DNA from: Brevibacillus brevis
Lineage (GTDB): Bacteria; Bacillota; Bacilli; Brevibacillales; Brevibacillaceae
Direction of reading: 5' to 3'
Assembly (NCBI RefSeq): GCF_900637055.1
Contig: NZ_LR134338.1
Location: 2,180,001 to 2,244,000, forward strand
Length of the DNA stretch: 64,000 nucleotides
A program made the position numbers and the translations under genes. Shown one piece after another: positions 9,059-16,449 of this stretch. Numbering within the stretch: position 1 is the stretch's first letter; every line of letters begins with the position of its first letter. The notes beneath the pieces were generated by a model that did not search any database, was not told the DNA's origin, and saw nothing but the letters and a program-made list of their open reading frames with translations.

Positions 9059-9125
9059 TTAGACAAAAAAACCAAAAAAACACCGTCAAGAATTGACAGA
9101 CTTTACATACACATTGATATATACT
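9059..9125 (+). promoter_or_regulatory. Candidate Spo0A-activated promoter of spoIIGA with a long spacer
   Basis: TTGACA (9093-9098) and TATACT (9120-9125) are separated by 21 bases. B. subtilis spoIIG likewise has a SigA promoter with an abnormally long (22-bp) spacer that needs Spo0A~P. TTAGACAAA at 9059-9067 differs by one base from TTCGACAAA, the reverse complement of an 0A box, and lies about 26 bp upstream of the -35. A weaker 0A-like match overlaps the -35. Sequence pattern only. Confidence 0.5.
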
Positions 9126-9217
9126 GCTTTTACTGATAGAAGTCGTCCTACTATTTGCCATTTTTGCTAGGACACATGCTTGCTGCCAAGTCGGTCAAAA
9201 GATGAGGGGGAAAGCAA

Positions 9218-10180
9218 GTGGTTGTGTATCTTGATATCATTCTACTCCTGAATGTGGCTATTGATACCTTGTTACTCTGGTTTACTGCTTATTTTCGCAA
9301 AGAGCGCATGGTGTGGTGGAAAATGATACTTGCCTCCCTGTTTGGCTCCGCATATCTGGTCTTTTTCTTTTTTCCTGTGTTTTCTTCGATGTATCAATGG
9401 TGGGTCAAACTGCTCTTTTCTGTCATCATGCTATGGATTGCTTTTGGGAACAGGAGGTTGTTGTCCTTTGCGCAAAACTTGATCATTTTTTACTTTGTCG
9501 CATTTGTGTTTGGAGGGGGAGTGCTTGGGCTACAGTATTTTTTGGCACCGCAGAGTGAAATTGTGAATGGACTGGTTGTCACGCATAATGATGGGTTTGG
9601 CGTTGGGTTCAAACCAACCTTGGGGATTGTCCTGATCGGGTTTATCCTGGTCTTTTTCCTCGGGAAAAAGAGCTACCGCGCGATCCAGGAGCCGCGAAGA
9701 ATCGAAACCTTTCTTGTGGATGTCGTCGTTACGTTGGCAGGGGAAAAAGTCATTTGCCGTGGACTTGTGGATACTGGAAACCAGCTCCACGAGCCGATTA
9801 CACGCATACCCGTCATGATTATGGAAAATCGCATGTTCGCACATTTGCTTCCGCCGTCGCTTCTCCGACAAGCCGATGAAAACGGTGGAGTGTGGGAGAA
9901 GCTGGACGGATCTTGGGACCATCTGCCGCTGGAATGGCAGTCTCGGGTACGCTTGATCCCGTATCGCAGCGTGTCAAGAGGTATGGATTTTTTACTCGCA
10001 ATCAAACCAGACCATGTCATAGTCGTGCAAGACGGGATTCGTTTTGAAACAGAACGGGTGCTAATCGGGCTTAACCCGATCCCATTGGCCGCTGACGGCA
10101 AGTATCAGGCCATCGTGCACCCAGCCATGATGGAGACTTATACAGAGGAATCAACCTTTATTCTCAAACAGGAGGGCTAA
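9218..10180 (+). CDS. spoIIGA: SpoIIGA, pro-sigma-E processing aspartic protease
   Basis: Membrane-embedded novel-type aspartic protease that cleaves pro-sigma-E in the mother cell after asymmetric septation, triggered by SpoIIR from the forespore. It is 320 residues. Five hydrophobic segments occupy about 4-25, 36-55, 61-78, 85-108 and 133-150. The soluble domain contains the catalytic motif GLVDTGNQL with Asp185 (Asp183 in B. subtilis). The start is GTG 9218 after GAGGGGGAAAG. The stop is 2 bp before sigE, so enzyme and substrate are translated together. Confidence 0.95.
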   Translation: MVVYLDIILLLNVAIDTLLLWFTAYFRKERMVWWKMILASLFGSAYLVFFFFPVFSSMYQWWVKLLFSVIMLWIAFGNRRLLSFAQNLIIFYFVAFVFGGGVLGLQYFLAPQSEIVNGLVVTHNDGFGVGFKPTLGIVLIGFILVFFLGKKSYRAIQEPRRIETFLVDVVVTLAGEKVICRGLVDTGNQLHEPITRIPVMIMENRMFAHLLPPSLLRQADENGGVWEKLDGSWDHLPLEWQSRVRLIPYRSVSRGMDFLLAIKPDHVIVVQDGIRFETERVLIGLNPIPLAADGKYQAIVHPAMMETYTEESTFILKQEG

Positions 10181-10182
10181 TC

Positions 10183-10905
10183 ATGTATGTAAAACTTCGC
10201 CTACAACTCCAATTGACCTGGTACCGAATCTTGCTCTGGCTTGGTGTACGCGCCGAAGAAGTCTATTATATTGGCGGGAGTGAAGCATTGCCTCCACCGT
10301 TGACCAGAGAAGAAGAGGAGCTCTTGCTCGGACGACTGCCGTCTGGTGATCCGGCTGTCCGCGGTATGCTAATTGAACGCAATCTTCGTCTGGTCGTATA
10401 CATTGCCCGCAAGTTTGAGAATACGGGAATTAATATTGAGGACTTGGTCAGCATTGGCACCATCGGCTTGATCAAGGCAGTGAACACCTTTGATCCAGAC
10501 AAGAACATCAAGCTGGCAACGTATGCTTCTCGTTGTATCGAAAACGAAATCCTCATGTATCTTCGCCGCAATAATAAAATTCGTTCAGAGGTATCTTTTG
10601 ATGAACCGCTTAACATTGATTGGGATGGCAATGAGCTGTTGCTGTCAGATGTTTTGGGTACGGAGAATGACACGATCTATAAAAACATCGAGGACCAAGT
10701 GGATCGGAAGCTTCTGAAAAAAGCACTGGATAAGCTGTCTGACCGCGAGAGAATTATCATGGAGCTGCGCTTCGGCTTAGCGGGAGAAGAGGAAAAGACC
10801 CAAAAGGATGTAGCAGATTTGTTGGGGATCTCACAGTCGTATATTTCGCGTTTGGAAAAGCGAATTATAAAACGGTTACGAAAAGAATTCAACAAGATGG
10901 TCTAA
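10183..10905 (+). CDS. sigE: Pro-sigma-E, early mother-cell sigma factor
   Basis: Sigma-70-family factor made as an inactive precursor, 240 residues. The amphipathic pro-sequence (about residues 1-28) ends near [16 protein letters not shown], the conserved region of SpoIIGA cleavage. Region 2 ([27 protein letters not shown], then [22 protein letters not shown]) and region 4 with helix-turn-helix ([22 protein letters not shown], about 204-225) are complete. ATG 10183 follows GGAGGGC. After removal of the pro-sequence it drives the first mother-cell gene set, and it forms one operon with spoIIGA. Confidence 0.97.
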   Translation: MYVKLRLQLQLTWYRILLWLGVRAEEVYYIGGSEALPPPLTREEEELLLGRLPSGDPAVRGMLIERNLRLVVYIARKFENTGINIEDLVSIGTIGLIKAVNTFDPDKNIKLATYASRCIENEILMYLRRNNKIRSEVSFDEPLNIDWDGNELLLSDVLGTENDTIYKNIEDQVDRKLLKKALDKLSDRERIIMELRFGLAGEEEKTQKDVADLLGISQSYISRLEKRIIKRLRKEFNKMV

Positions 10906-10906
10906 C

Positions 10907-10934
10907 GCATATTTTCCCAGCTTGGGGGGATACT
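10907..10934 (+). promoter_or_regulatory. Weak candidate SigF-type promoter for sigG
   Basis: GCATA (10907-10911) fits the SigF -35 GYWTA, and GGGGATACT (10926-10934) fits GGNRANAHT. The spacing of 14 is shorter than the usual 15-16. In B. subtilis sigG has its own SigF promoter between sigE and sigG, which is why the position is notable. The G run makes a chance match likely. Confidence 0.3.
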
Positions 10935-11054
10935 GTTCCTAAACCGAAACAGATGGTGGTTTTTGCCACCTTCTTGGTCGGCTACGCGTCAGTTACGCGG
11001 CCTTTCAAGACAACCGGGTTAGGGACTTTTTTCTTGCTTCGAGGAGGGAAAGAC

Positions 11055-11834
11055 GTGACGCGCAATAAGGTAGAGATATGCGGGGTAGATACCTCCAAGC
11101 TTCCGGTGTTGACAAACAAAGAGATGCGGGAATTGTTTGAGCGCCTGCAAAGTGGGGAGCTGGCTGCCCGCGAGAAGCTGGTCAACGGCAACTTGCGACT
11201 GGTGCTTAGCGTAATCCAACGATTCAACAATCGCGGAGAGTTCGTAGATGACTTGTTTCAAGTGGGCTGCATCGGGTTGATGAAAGCGATCGACAACTTT
11301 GATCTCGGTCAAAATGTGAAGTTTTCCACGTATGCCGTACCGATGATCATCGGAGAAATTCGACGCTATTTACGGGACAACAATCCGATTCGCGTTTCCC
11401 GCTCTTTGCGAGACATCGCGTACAAGGCCTTGCAGGTGCGTGACAATCTGACCAACAAACATTCGCGAGAGCCTACCATTATCGAGATTTCTCAGGAATT
11501 GAACGTAGCAAAAGAAGATGTCGTGTTTGCGCTCGATGCGATCCAAGATCCGGTTTCATTGTTTGAACCGATTTATCAGGATGGTGGCGATCCGATTTAC
11601 GTCATGGATCAGATTAGTGACGAGAAGAACAAAGATGTCACGTGGGTAGAGGAAATTGCGCTTCGTGAGGGAATGCAGCGGCTAGGTGATCGAGAAAAAA
11701 TGATATTATCCATGCGCTTTTACGAAGGAAAAACGCAGATGGAAGTAGCAGAGGAAATCGGTATATCACAGGCACAAGTCTCCCGATTAGAAAAAGCGGC
11801 AATTGCCCATATGCAAAAGCACGTTCAATCGTAA
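11055..11834 (+). CDS. sigG: Sigma-G, late forespore sigma factor
   Basis: Forespore-specific sigma factor controlling DNA-protecting SASP, germination receptor and other late forespore genes. It is 259 residues and has no pro-sequence. The N-terminus TRNKVEICGVDTSKLPVL is diagnostic of SigG. Region 2 (NGNLRLVLSVIQRFNNRGEFVDDLFQVG), region 3 and region 4 (TQMEVAEEIGISQAQVSRLEKAA, about 227-249) are intact. I start at GTG 11055, preceded by GAGGAGGGAA. The frame is open to 10953 but those codons bear no family resemblance. It follows sigE by 149 bp, giving possible read-through as in B. subtilis. Confidence 0.97.
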   Translation: MTRNKVEICGVDTSKLPVLTNKEMRELFERLQSGELAAREKLVNGNLRLVLSVIQRFNNRGEFVDDLFQVGCIGLMKAIDNFDLGQNVKFSTYAVPMIIGEIRRYLRDNNPIRVSRSLRDIAYKALQVRDNLTNKHSREPTIIEISQELNVAKEDVVFALDAIQDPVSLFEPIYQDGGDPIYVMDQISDEKNKDVTWVEEIALREGMQRLGDREKMILSMRFYEGKTQMEVAEEIGISQAQVSRLEKAAIAHMQKHVQS

Positions 11835-11852
11835 TGAGAAACCACATAGGCG

Positions 11853-11883
11853 ACCCGGCGGTCTTGTACCGTTCGGGTTTTTT
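11853..11883 (+). terminator. Intrinsic terminator after sigG
   Basis: ACCCGgcGGT and ACCgttCGGGT pair around CTTGT, followed by six T. Confidence 0.7.
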
Positions 11884-11994
11884 GTACGAGCGGAAAAGTT
11901 CGTTTTCCATCGCCTTACTTTTTGCCAAAGAAGCGGACATATTCCTCAGTGGACTCATATACTGAAAGTAACGGAGAAAAGAAGGTGAGGAAGA

Positions 11995-12273
11995 ATGGTA
12001 AAAATCTCTGACTTCCAGACCAAAGAAGTAGTAAATATTCTCGATGGGAAACGGCTTGGGCAAATTTCAGATTTGGAGATCGATCTGCGTCACGGTCGCG
12101 TAGAGGCTATCGTCGTACCGGGACCAGGCAAGTTTCTCGGCTTCTTTTCTGCCGGGAACGATTACGTCATACCCTGGCGCAATATTGTGAAGATCGGGAA
12201 AGATGTGGTGCTTGTTCGGATGGAAGAAGCACTTAAAGTTGAAGTGAAAACATCTGGTGGAGATGAATACTAG
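11995..12273 (+). CDS. ylmC: YlmC/YmxH-family PRC-barrel sporulation protein
   Basis: Small 92-residue protein with one PRC-barrel domain: SDFQTKEVVNILDGKRLGQISDLEIDL, then GRVEAIVVPGPGKFLGFF, then DYVIPWRNIVKIGKDVVLV. Members are expressed in sporulating Bacillales and their molecular role is unknown. ATG 11995 follows GGTGAGGAAG. Upstream, ACATATT and CATATACT, 12 bases apart, loosely resemble a SigE promoter, though the spacer is short. It stands between sigG and ylmD with its own terminator, as ylmC does in B. subtilis. Confidence 0.88.
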   Translation: MVKISDFQTKEVVNILDGKRLGQISDLEIDLRHGRVEAIVVPGPGKFLGFFSAGNDYVIPWRNIVKIGKDVVLVRMEEALKVEVKTSGGDEY

Positions 12274-12284
12274 CGAGTAAAGGG

Positions 12285-12315
12285 AGAAAGGCACGGATAG
12301 CCTTTCTTTTCTTTT
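12285..12315 (+). terminator. Intrinsic terminator after ylmC
   Basis: AGAAAGGC (12285-12292) pairs with GCCTTTCT (12300-12307) around ACGGATA and is followed by a T-rich tail. Confidence 0.8.
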
Positions 12316-12354
12316 CGGCTATGGTATGATTAGCCATATGAGGAAGGTGACAAC

Positions 12355-13185
12355 ATGAGAGAACCATTTGTCAGGGTAGAGGATAAGTCAATCTTATCGT
12401 TAACAGAGTGGGAGCAACAATTTCCTGGATTAGTGGCGGGGTTTACGATTCGCTCAGGTGGGGAAAGTGAACAACCGTACGGGTCTTTTAATATGGGGCT
12501 GCATGTGGGTGATGAATCTGCAAACGTAGTAGCCAATAGACGCAAGCTCGCAGAACAAGTCGGGATGTCTTTTACAGCGTGGACATGCGCTGATCAAGTG
12601 CATGGTAATCGGGTTTGTCAGGTTACAGCAGGCGGTGCGGGAAAAGAAAGTCTGGAGGATGTCATATCTGCAACAGATGGTTTGTTTACCCTTGAAAAAG
12701 GTGTTATGCTGACCTCGTTCTATGCAGATTGTGTTCCCCTCTATTTTCTTGATCCCCAATCGGGAGCAATCGGACTTGCCCATGCAGGCTGGAAGGGGAC
12801 AGTGGGCCGTATTGCCGAGGAAATGGTGAAGGCAATGACGAAGCACTATGAGGCAAATCCAGAGGACATCCGCGTCGCAATTGGCCCATCCATTGGGGGC
12901 TGTTGCTATGAAGTCGATGAGCGAATCATGACGCAGGTACGCACTTGTGCAGGCGATTGGGAAAAAGCAGTCATCTCCTCCACAGGGGAGCGGTATATGC
13001 TGGACCTTCGTCAGCTGAACACAGAGATATTGCTCGAAGCAGGAATTTCTTCCGGGAATATTTTATCCACGGATTGGTGTACAAGCTGCAGAACAGACTT
13101 GTTTTTCTCTCATCGCAAGGAAGCCGGGATACAAGGAACTACCGGACGTATGGCTTCCTATATCGGCTGGAAGGAAAACCTGTAA
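12355..13185 (+). CDS. ylmD: YlmD, PgeF/multicopper-like (DUF152) protein
   Basis: 276-residue member of the YfiH/LACC1 (DUF152) family. Characterised members act on purine nucleosides or repair mis-built UDP-MurNAc dipeptide in E. coli (PgeF), so nucleoside chemistry or cell-wall quality control are both plausible. The three metal ligands of the family are visible: His83 in DQVHGNRV, Cys126 in YADCVPLYF and His143 in AHAGWKGT. A cysteine-rich CCYEVD motif lies near 182-187. ATG 12355 follows AGGAAGGTG. It is followed 18 bp later by ylmE, the usual pair in division clusters. Confidence 0.92.
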   Translation: MREPFVRVEDKSILSLTEWEQQFPGLVAGFTIRSGGESEQPYGSFNMGLHVGDESANVVANRRKLAEQVGMSFTAWTCADQVHGNRVCQVTAGGAGKESLEDVISATDGLFTLEKGVMLTSFYADCVPLYFLDPQSGAIGLAHAGWKGTVGRIAEEMVKAMTKHYEANPEDIRVAIGPSIGGCCYEVDERIMTQVRTCAGDWEKAVISSTGERYMLDLRQLNTEILLEAGISSGNILSTDWCTSCRTDLFFSHRKEAGIQGTTGRMASYIGWKENL

Positions 13186-13203
13186 AAGAAAGGAAGGTTC
13201 GTT

Positions 13204-13902
13204 ATGACCAAGGAACAAGAATTGTTAAAAGAACGACTGCAATCCATCGAAGCAAGAATTCAGGCTGCTTGCGATCGGGCGAACCGCAACCGTGAGGAAG
13301 TAAAAATTATTGCCGTGACCAAGTATGTCGATGCAGATGCCATTGGGGACTTGCTCGCTGTAGGCGTAGAGAATATTGGGGAAAATCGCGTGCAGGATGC
13401 CCTGCCCAAGCACCAGCTACACGGCGATAAAGGGATCTGGCATTTTATCGGACACCTTCAAACGAACAAGGCAAAAGAAGTCGTAGGACGATTCCCGTAC
13501 ATTCATTCCCTGGATCGGCTTTCTTTGGCACAGGAGCTGAATCGACGCGGTGAAGCGTTGGATCATGTCGTAAAATGCTTTTTGCAGATCAATATATCAG
13601 GCGAAGAGACAAAATTTGGGCTTAGTCCCAATGACGTATTGGCTTTTTTGCGCGAAACCAGTAATATGAAACATATAAGTATCGTCGGATTAATGACGAT
13701 GGCGCCTGTTGTCGAAAATCAAGAGGAAGCCAGACAGGTGTTCCGTGGCCTCTATGAGTGGAAGCAACGGATTAACGAAATGGCATTCCCGCACGCACAG
13801 GTGGAAGAGCTGTCCATGGGCATGTCTAGTGATTTTGAAGTGGCCATTGAAGAGGGAGCTACATATATTCGTTTGGGATCGGTATTGGTCAAGCCGGAGT
13901 AA
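13204..13902 (+). CDS. ylmE: YlmE, YggS-family PLP-binding protein
   Basis: 232-residue alanine-racemase-N-fold protein that binds pyridoxal phosphate and acts in PLP and amino-acid homeostasis. No catalytic activity is established. The PLP lysine is in AVTKY (Lys40). Family signatures ENRVQDA, WHFIGHLQTNKAK, HSLDRLSLA and LSMGMSSDFEVAI plus a terminal RLGS phosphate motif are all present. ATG 13204 follows AAAGGAAGG. It lies between ylmD and sepF, the widespread Gram-positive arrangement. Confidence 0.95.
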   Translation: MTKEQELLKERLQSIEARIQAACDRANRNREEVKIIAVTKYVDADAIGDLLAVGVENIGENRVQDALPKHQLHGDKGIWHFIGHLQTNKAKEVVGRFPYIHSLDRLSLAQELNRRGEALDHVVKCFLQINISGEETKFGLSPNDVLAFLRETSNMKHISIVGLMTMAPVVENQEEARQVFRGLYEWKQRINEMAFPHAQVEELSMGMSSDFEVAIEEGATYIRLGSVLVKPE

Positions 13903-13944
13903 AGGAAATCTGACCAAACCACGGAGTAAGAGAGGAGGAAGAGT

Positions 13945-14373
13945 ATGGGTGTTATGAATAAATTGATGGGGTTTCTGGGGTTGGAAAACGAGGAATACAT
14001 CGAAGAGACAACAACGGTTGAAGAGGAAAGGGAAGAGCAAGAATCCTCGCACAAACGCCAGCCAGCGATCGGCCGAGCTAACAACGTGGTACCGTTTCAA
14101 GCGCGGGAAAAGGAGGGAATCCGTTTGATTCTCTGTGAACCCCGTCATTACAGTGACGCTCAGGATATCGCTGATAACCTGCGTCATCGTAGACCCGTTG
14201 TGGTGAACCTCCATCGCGTGGAAAAAGATCAAGCCAAGAGAATTATCGATTTCTTGAGCGGAACAGTCTACGCGCTGAACGGCGACATTCAAAAGGTAGG
14301 AGACACGATCTTTGTGTGTACGCCTGACCATGTGGATATTCAGGGGACAATCTCCAGTGTGTTGGAAGAGTAG
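13945..14373 (+). CDS. sepF: SepF, FtsZ-bundling division protein
   Basis: 142-residue SepF protein that binds the FtsZ C-terminal peptide, makes rings and anchors to membrane with an N-terminal amphipathic helix ([13 protein letters not shown], residues 1-13). An acidic linker (about 14-45) separates it from the DUF552 core at about 50-140, with [38 protein letters not shown] sequence and [28 protein letters not shown] 13945 follows GAGAGGAGGAAG. It is co-directional with ylmE and ylmG. Confidence 0.95.
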   Translation: MGVMNKLMGFLGLENEEYIEETTTVEEEREEQESSHKRQPAIGRANNVVPFQAREKEGIRLILCEPRHYSDAQDIADNLRHRRPVVVNLHRVEKDQAKRIIDFLSGTVYALNGDIQKVGDTIFVCTPDHVDIQGTISSVLEE

Positions 14374-14404
14374 CCATTTAAGACGAATGTAAAAGGGTGA
14401 GCTA

Positions 14405-14668
14405 ATGAAGGTTGTCTTGGATATTTTAGATTTTGCCTTTACGGTATATCAATACATGATTATTGCTTACATTTTGATGTCATGGGTTCCTCAAATAAGA
14501 GGTACGGGCATCGGCCAGTTACTCGAAAGACTGGTTGAGCCTTATTTGGCGCCATTTCGCCGGTTTATCCCACCCCTCGGCTTCATCGATATCTCTCCCA
14601 TTGTCGCATTGATTGCACTGCGCTTTGCCCAATCTGGCCTGTACGCCATATTGCAACAAATCCTGTAG
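14405..14668 (+). CDS. ylmG: YlmG, YGGT-family membrane protein
   Basis: 87-residue protein with two hydrophobic segments (about 8-28 and 60-84) joined by the conserved loop containing LLERLVEPYLAPFRRFIPP. This is the YGGT family, implicated in division or envelope organisation in bacteria and plastids, with no defined activity. ATG 14405 follows AAAGGGTGAG. It starts 31 bp after sepF and stops 12 bp before ylmH. Confidence 0.92.
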   Translation: MKVVLDILDFAFTVYQYMIIAYILMSWVPQIRGTGIGQLLERLVEPYLAPFRRFIPPLGFIDISPIVALIALRFAQSGLYAILQQIL

Positions 14669-14680
14669 GCGAGTGAAACG

Positions 14681-15454
14681 ATGAGCATATTTGACCATTT
14701 TTCAAAAGAAGAACGTCCCTTTGTTGAACGGGCGCTGGAAATGCTGACGCAAGTAGAGCGGAAGCAGGCCATGCGCCTTACTGATTTTGTAGACCCCAGG
14801 CAGTTGATGATTTTTCAGAGTCTATCCTCACAAGTAAGAGATGTGAAGGTTTCTCCTTTTGGAGGCTACGAGGGTGCCGAGCGTGTCCGTATTATCATCC
14901 ATCCGGAGTACCTTCCTGTCGAGCCTGAGGATTATCGCCTTACCTTATTGGCAATCAGGGCTGATCAGCGCTTTCATGTGCTGGAGCATCGAGATGTGAT
15001 GGGGGCGATGCTGGGTGTCGGGATGAAGCGGGAGAAATTCGGAGATATGCTGACAGATTCAGCTGGCAGCTACGCGATTGTAGCTGAGGAAGTCGCTGAT
15101 TTTGTCTGTGCGCAGGTGAGGCAAATTCATCGGACATCTGTTCAGTTTGAGCGGATACCATGGGAGGCGTTTACACCGCCTGCACCCAAGTTTGTAGAGA
15201 AAACGATCACTGTGCCATCACCGCGAGTTGACGCGATCATCGGAGAAGTACACAATATGTCTCGCGCAAAAGCGCTGGTGCCAATTCGGGCGGGAAAAGT
15301 AAAAATCAACTGGAAAGTAATCGAAGACCCGTCTTATCAACTTCAGATGGGGGACATGGTTTCACTTGCAGGTTATGGCCGGTTCAAAATTATTGAGGTA
15401 GCCGGTCCAACACGCAGCGGAAGACTTCGCATGATCGTCGGACTGGTTACATAA
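14681..15454 (+). CDS. ylmH: YlmH, S4-domain RNA-binding protein
   Basis: 257-residue protein with an N-terminal YlmH-specific domain (to about 170) and a C-terminal S4 domain (about 180-240: ITVPSPRVDAIIGEVHNMSRAKA, KVKINWKVIEDPSYQLQMGDMVSLAGYGRF). The family acts on the ribosome; homologues have been linked to rescue of stalled nascent chains, by comparison with RqcP. The start is ATG 14681, with a GGCGAGTG purine stretch upstream. It forms the end of the ylm series before divIVA. Confidence 0.9.
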   Translation: MSIFDHFSKEERPFVERALEMLTQVERKQAMRLTDFVDPRQLMIFQSLSSQVRDVKVSPFGGYEGAERVRIIIHPEYLPVEPEDYRLTLLAIRADQRFHVLEHRDVMGAMLGVGMKREKFGDMLTDSAGSYAIVAEEVADFVCAQVRQIHRTSVQFERIPWEAFTPPAPKFVEKTITVPSPRVDAIIGEVHNMSRAKALVPIRAGKVKINWKVIEDPSYQLQMGDMVSLAGYGRFKIIEVAGPTRSGRLRMIVGLVT

Positions 15455-15552
15455 GATGGACCAAGGCAAAAAATTGTAAAATACGGCAGGAAACACTGCT
15501 AATCCTGTCGAAATGATTAAGGACGAATTATCGGGAAAAGTGGGGGGTTCAT

Positions 15553-16044
15553 GTGCCATTAACGCCGTTGGATATACACAATAAGGAATTCAGCACAGGC
15601 TTTCGTGGGTATAACATTGACGAAGTGAACGAATTTCTCGATCAGGTGATCAAAGATTTTGAGCTCTTGATAAAAGAGAAAAAAGAACAGGAAGAACGCG
15701 TAGCCATTCTGAATGAGCGCGTAGATTACTATAAGAGCTTGGAAGAAAATTTGAGCAAGTCGATTCTGGTGGCGCAGGAGACGGCGGAGGACGTGAAGTC
15801 GAATGCCCGCAAAGAAGCGCAGCTCATCTTAAAAGAAGCTGAGAAAAATGCAGACCGCATCGTCAATGAAGCACTCGCGAAGTCACGCAAAATTGCAATC
15901 GAAATCGAAGAACTGAAGAAACGCGCTTCTGTTTACCGCATGCGCTTCCGGACGCTTTTGGAGGCACAGCTGGAAATGTTGGAGAATGGCGATTGGGATC
16001 AAATTGAACAGCCACAGACAGATTCTGCTGTCACTGTTGAATAA
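15553..16044 (+). CDS. divIVA: DivIVA, polar/septal curvature-sensing protein
   Basis: 163-residue coiled-coil scaffold that marks negatively curved membrane at septa and poles and organises division-site selection and chromosome anchoring. The lipid-binding N-terminus reads PLTPLDIHNKEFSTGFRGYNIDEVNEFL (residues 2-29), with the conserved FRGYN crossing turn. Long heptads follow from about 30 to 145 and an acidic tail ends the protein. The start is GTG 15553, preceded by a purine-rich GTGGGGGG. The gene stops just before the ileS promoter. Confidence 0.95.
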   Translation: MPLTPLDIHNKEFSTGFRGYNIDEVNEFLDQVIKDFELLIKEKKEQEERVAILNERVDYYKSLEENLSKSILVAQETAEDVKSNARKEAQLILKEAEKNADRIVNEALAKSRKIAIEIEELKKRASVYRMRFRTLLEAQLEMLENGDWDQIEQPQTDSAVTVE

Positions 16045-16048
16045 ATCA

Positions 16049-16078
16049 TTGACGTTCGACCAATGATGGTATTATAAT
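16049..16078 (+). promoter_or_regulatory. SigA-type promoter of the ileS T-box transcript
   Basis: TTGACG (16049-16054), 18 bases, TATAAT (16073-16078). Transcription would start near 16085, giving a leader of about 360 nt. Confidence 0.7.
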
Positions 16079-16084
16079 GAAAAA

Positions 16085-16410
16085 CAACTTTTTTGAAATA
16101 GGCACTTATAGAGGTTGACAACACGTTTATACAAATCATAGACGATGAACGGGAAGAGTATGTGAGCCAGCACTGCTTAGAGAGTCGGGAAAAGGTGAAA
16201 ACCCGGCCAGTTGCTTTCGCAGAAAATCACCCGGGAGTTCAATATCCGAAAGCCCAGAAAACCTTGATGGTAAACAGGTGAGTAAGTGAGCGCGTCATTC
16301 CCGTTACGAATGAGTGAAGTGGAACGAATCCGATGCAGGCTTTTTTGTCGTACGGGTTTGTTCAATCAGGGTGGTACCACGGGAGCTTTCTCTCGTCCCT
16401 TTTATGGGAT
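16085..16410 (+). promoter_or_regulatory. T-box leader responding to tRNA-Ile
   Basis: The 14-nt T-box AGGGTGGTACCACG lies at 16368-16381, followed by a hairpin and TCCCTTTTAT, the usual antiterminator/terminator switch. In stem I, GAACGGG (16147-16153) can pair with CCC plus GTTC (ending 16240). AGTA (16157-16160) faces GAAAATCA (16222-16229) as the S-turn specifier loop, and TGTGAG pairs with TTCGCA above it. The specifier is then ATC at 16226-16228, an isoleucine codon, matching the downstream gene. AGAGAG and GGTGAAA form the apical part. Uncharged tRNA-Ile would let ileS be transcribed. Confidence 0.92.
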
Positions 16411-16449
16411 GAGTGAAGGCTTTTATTTATTTAAGGAGTGAATCAGGCC

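Noticed and set aside
16115..16135. Second promoter (TTGACA at 16115) in the ileS leader
   Set aside because: No -10 at acceptable spacing, and it lies within the T-box transcript.
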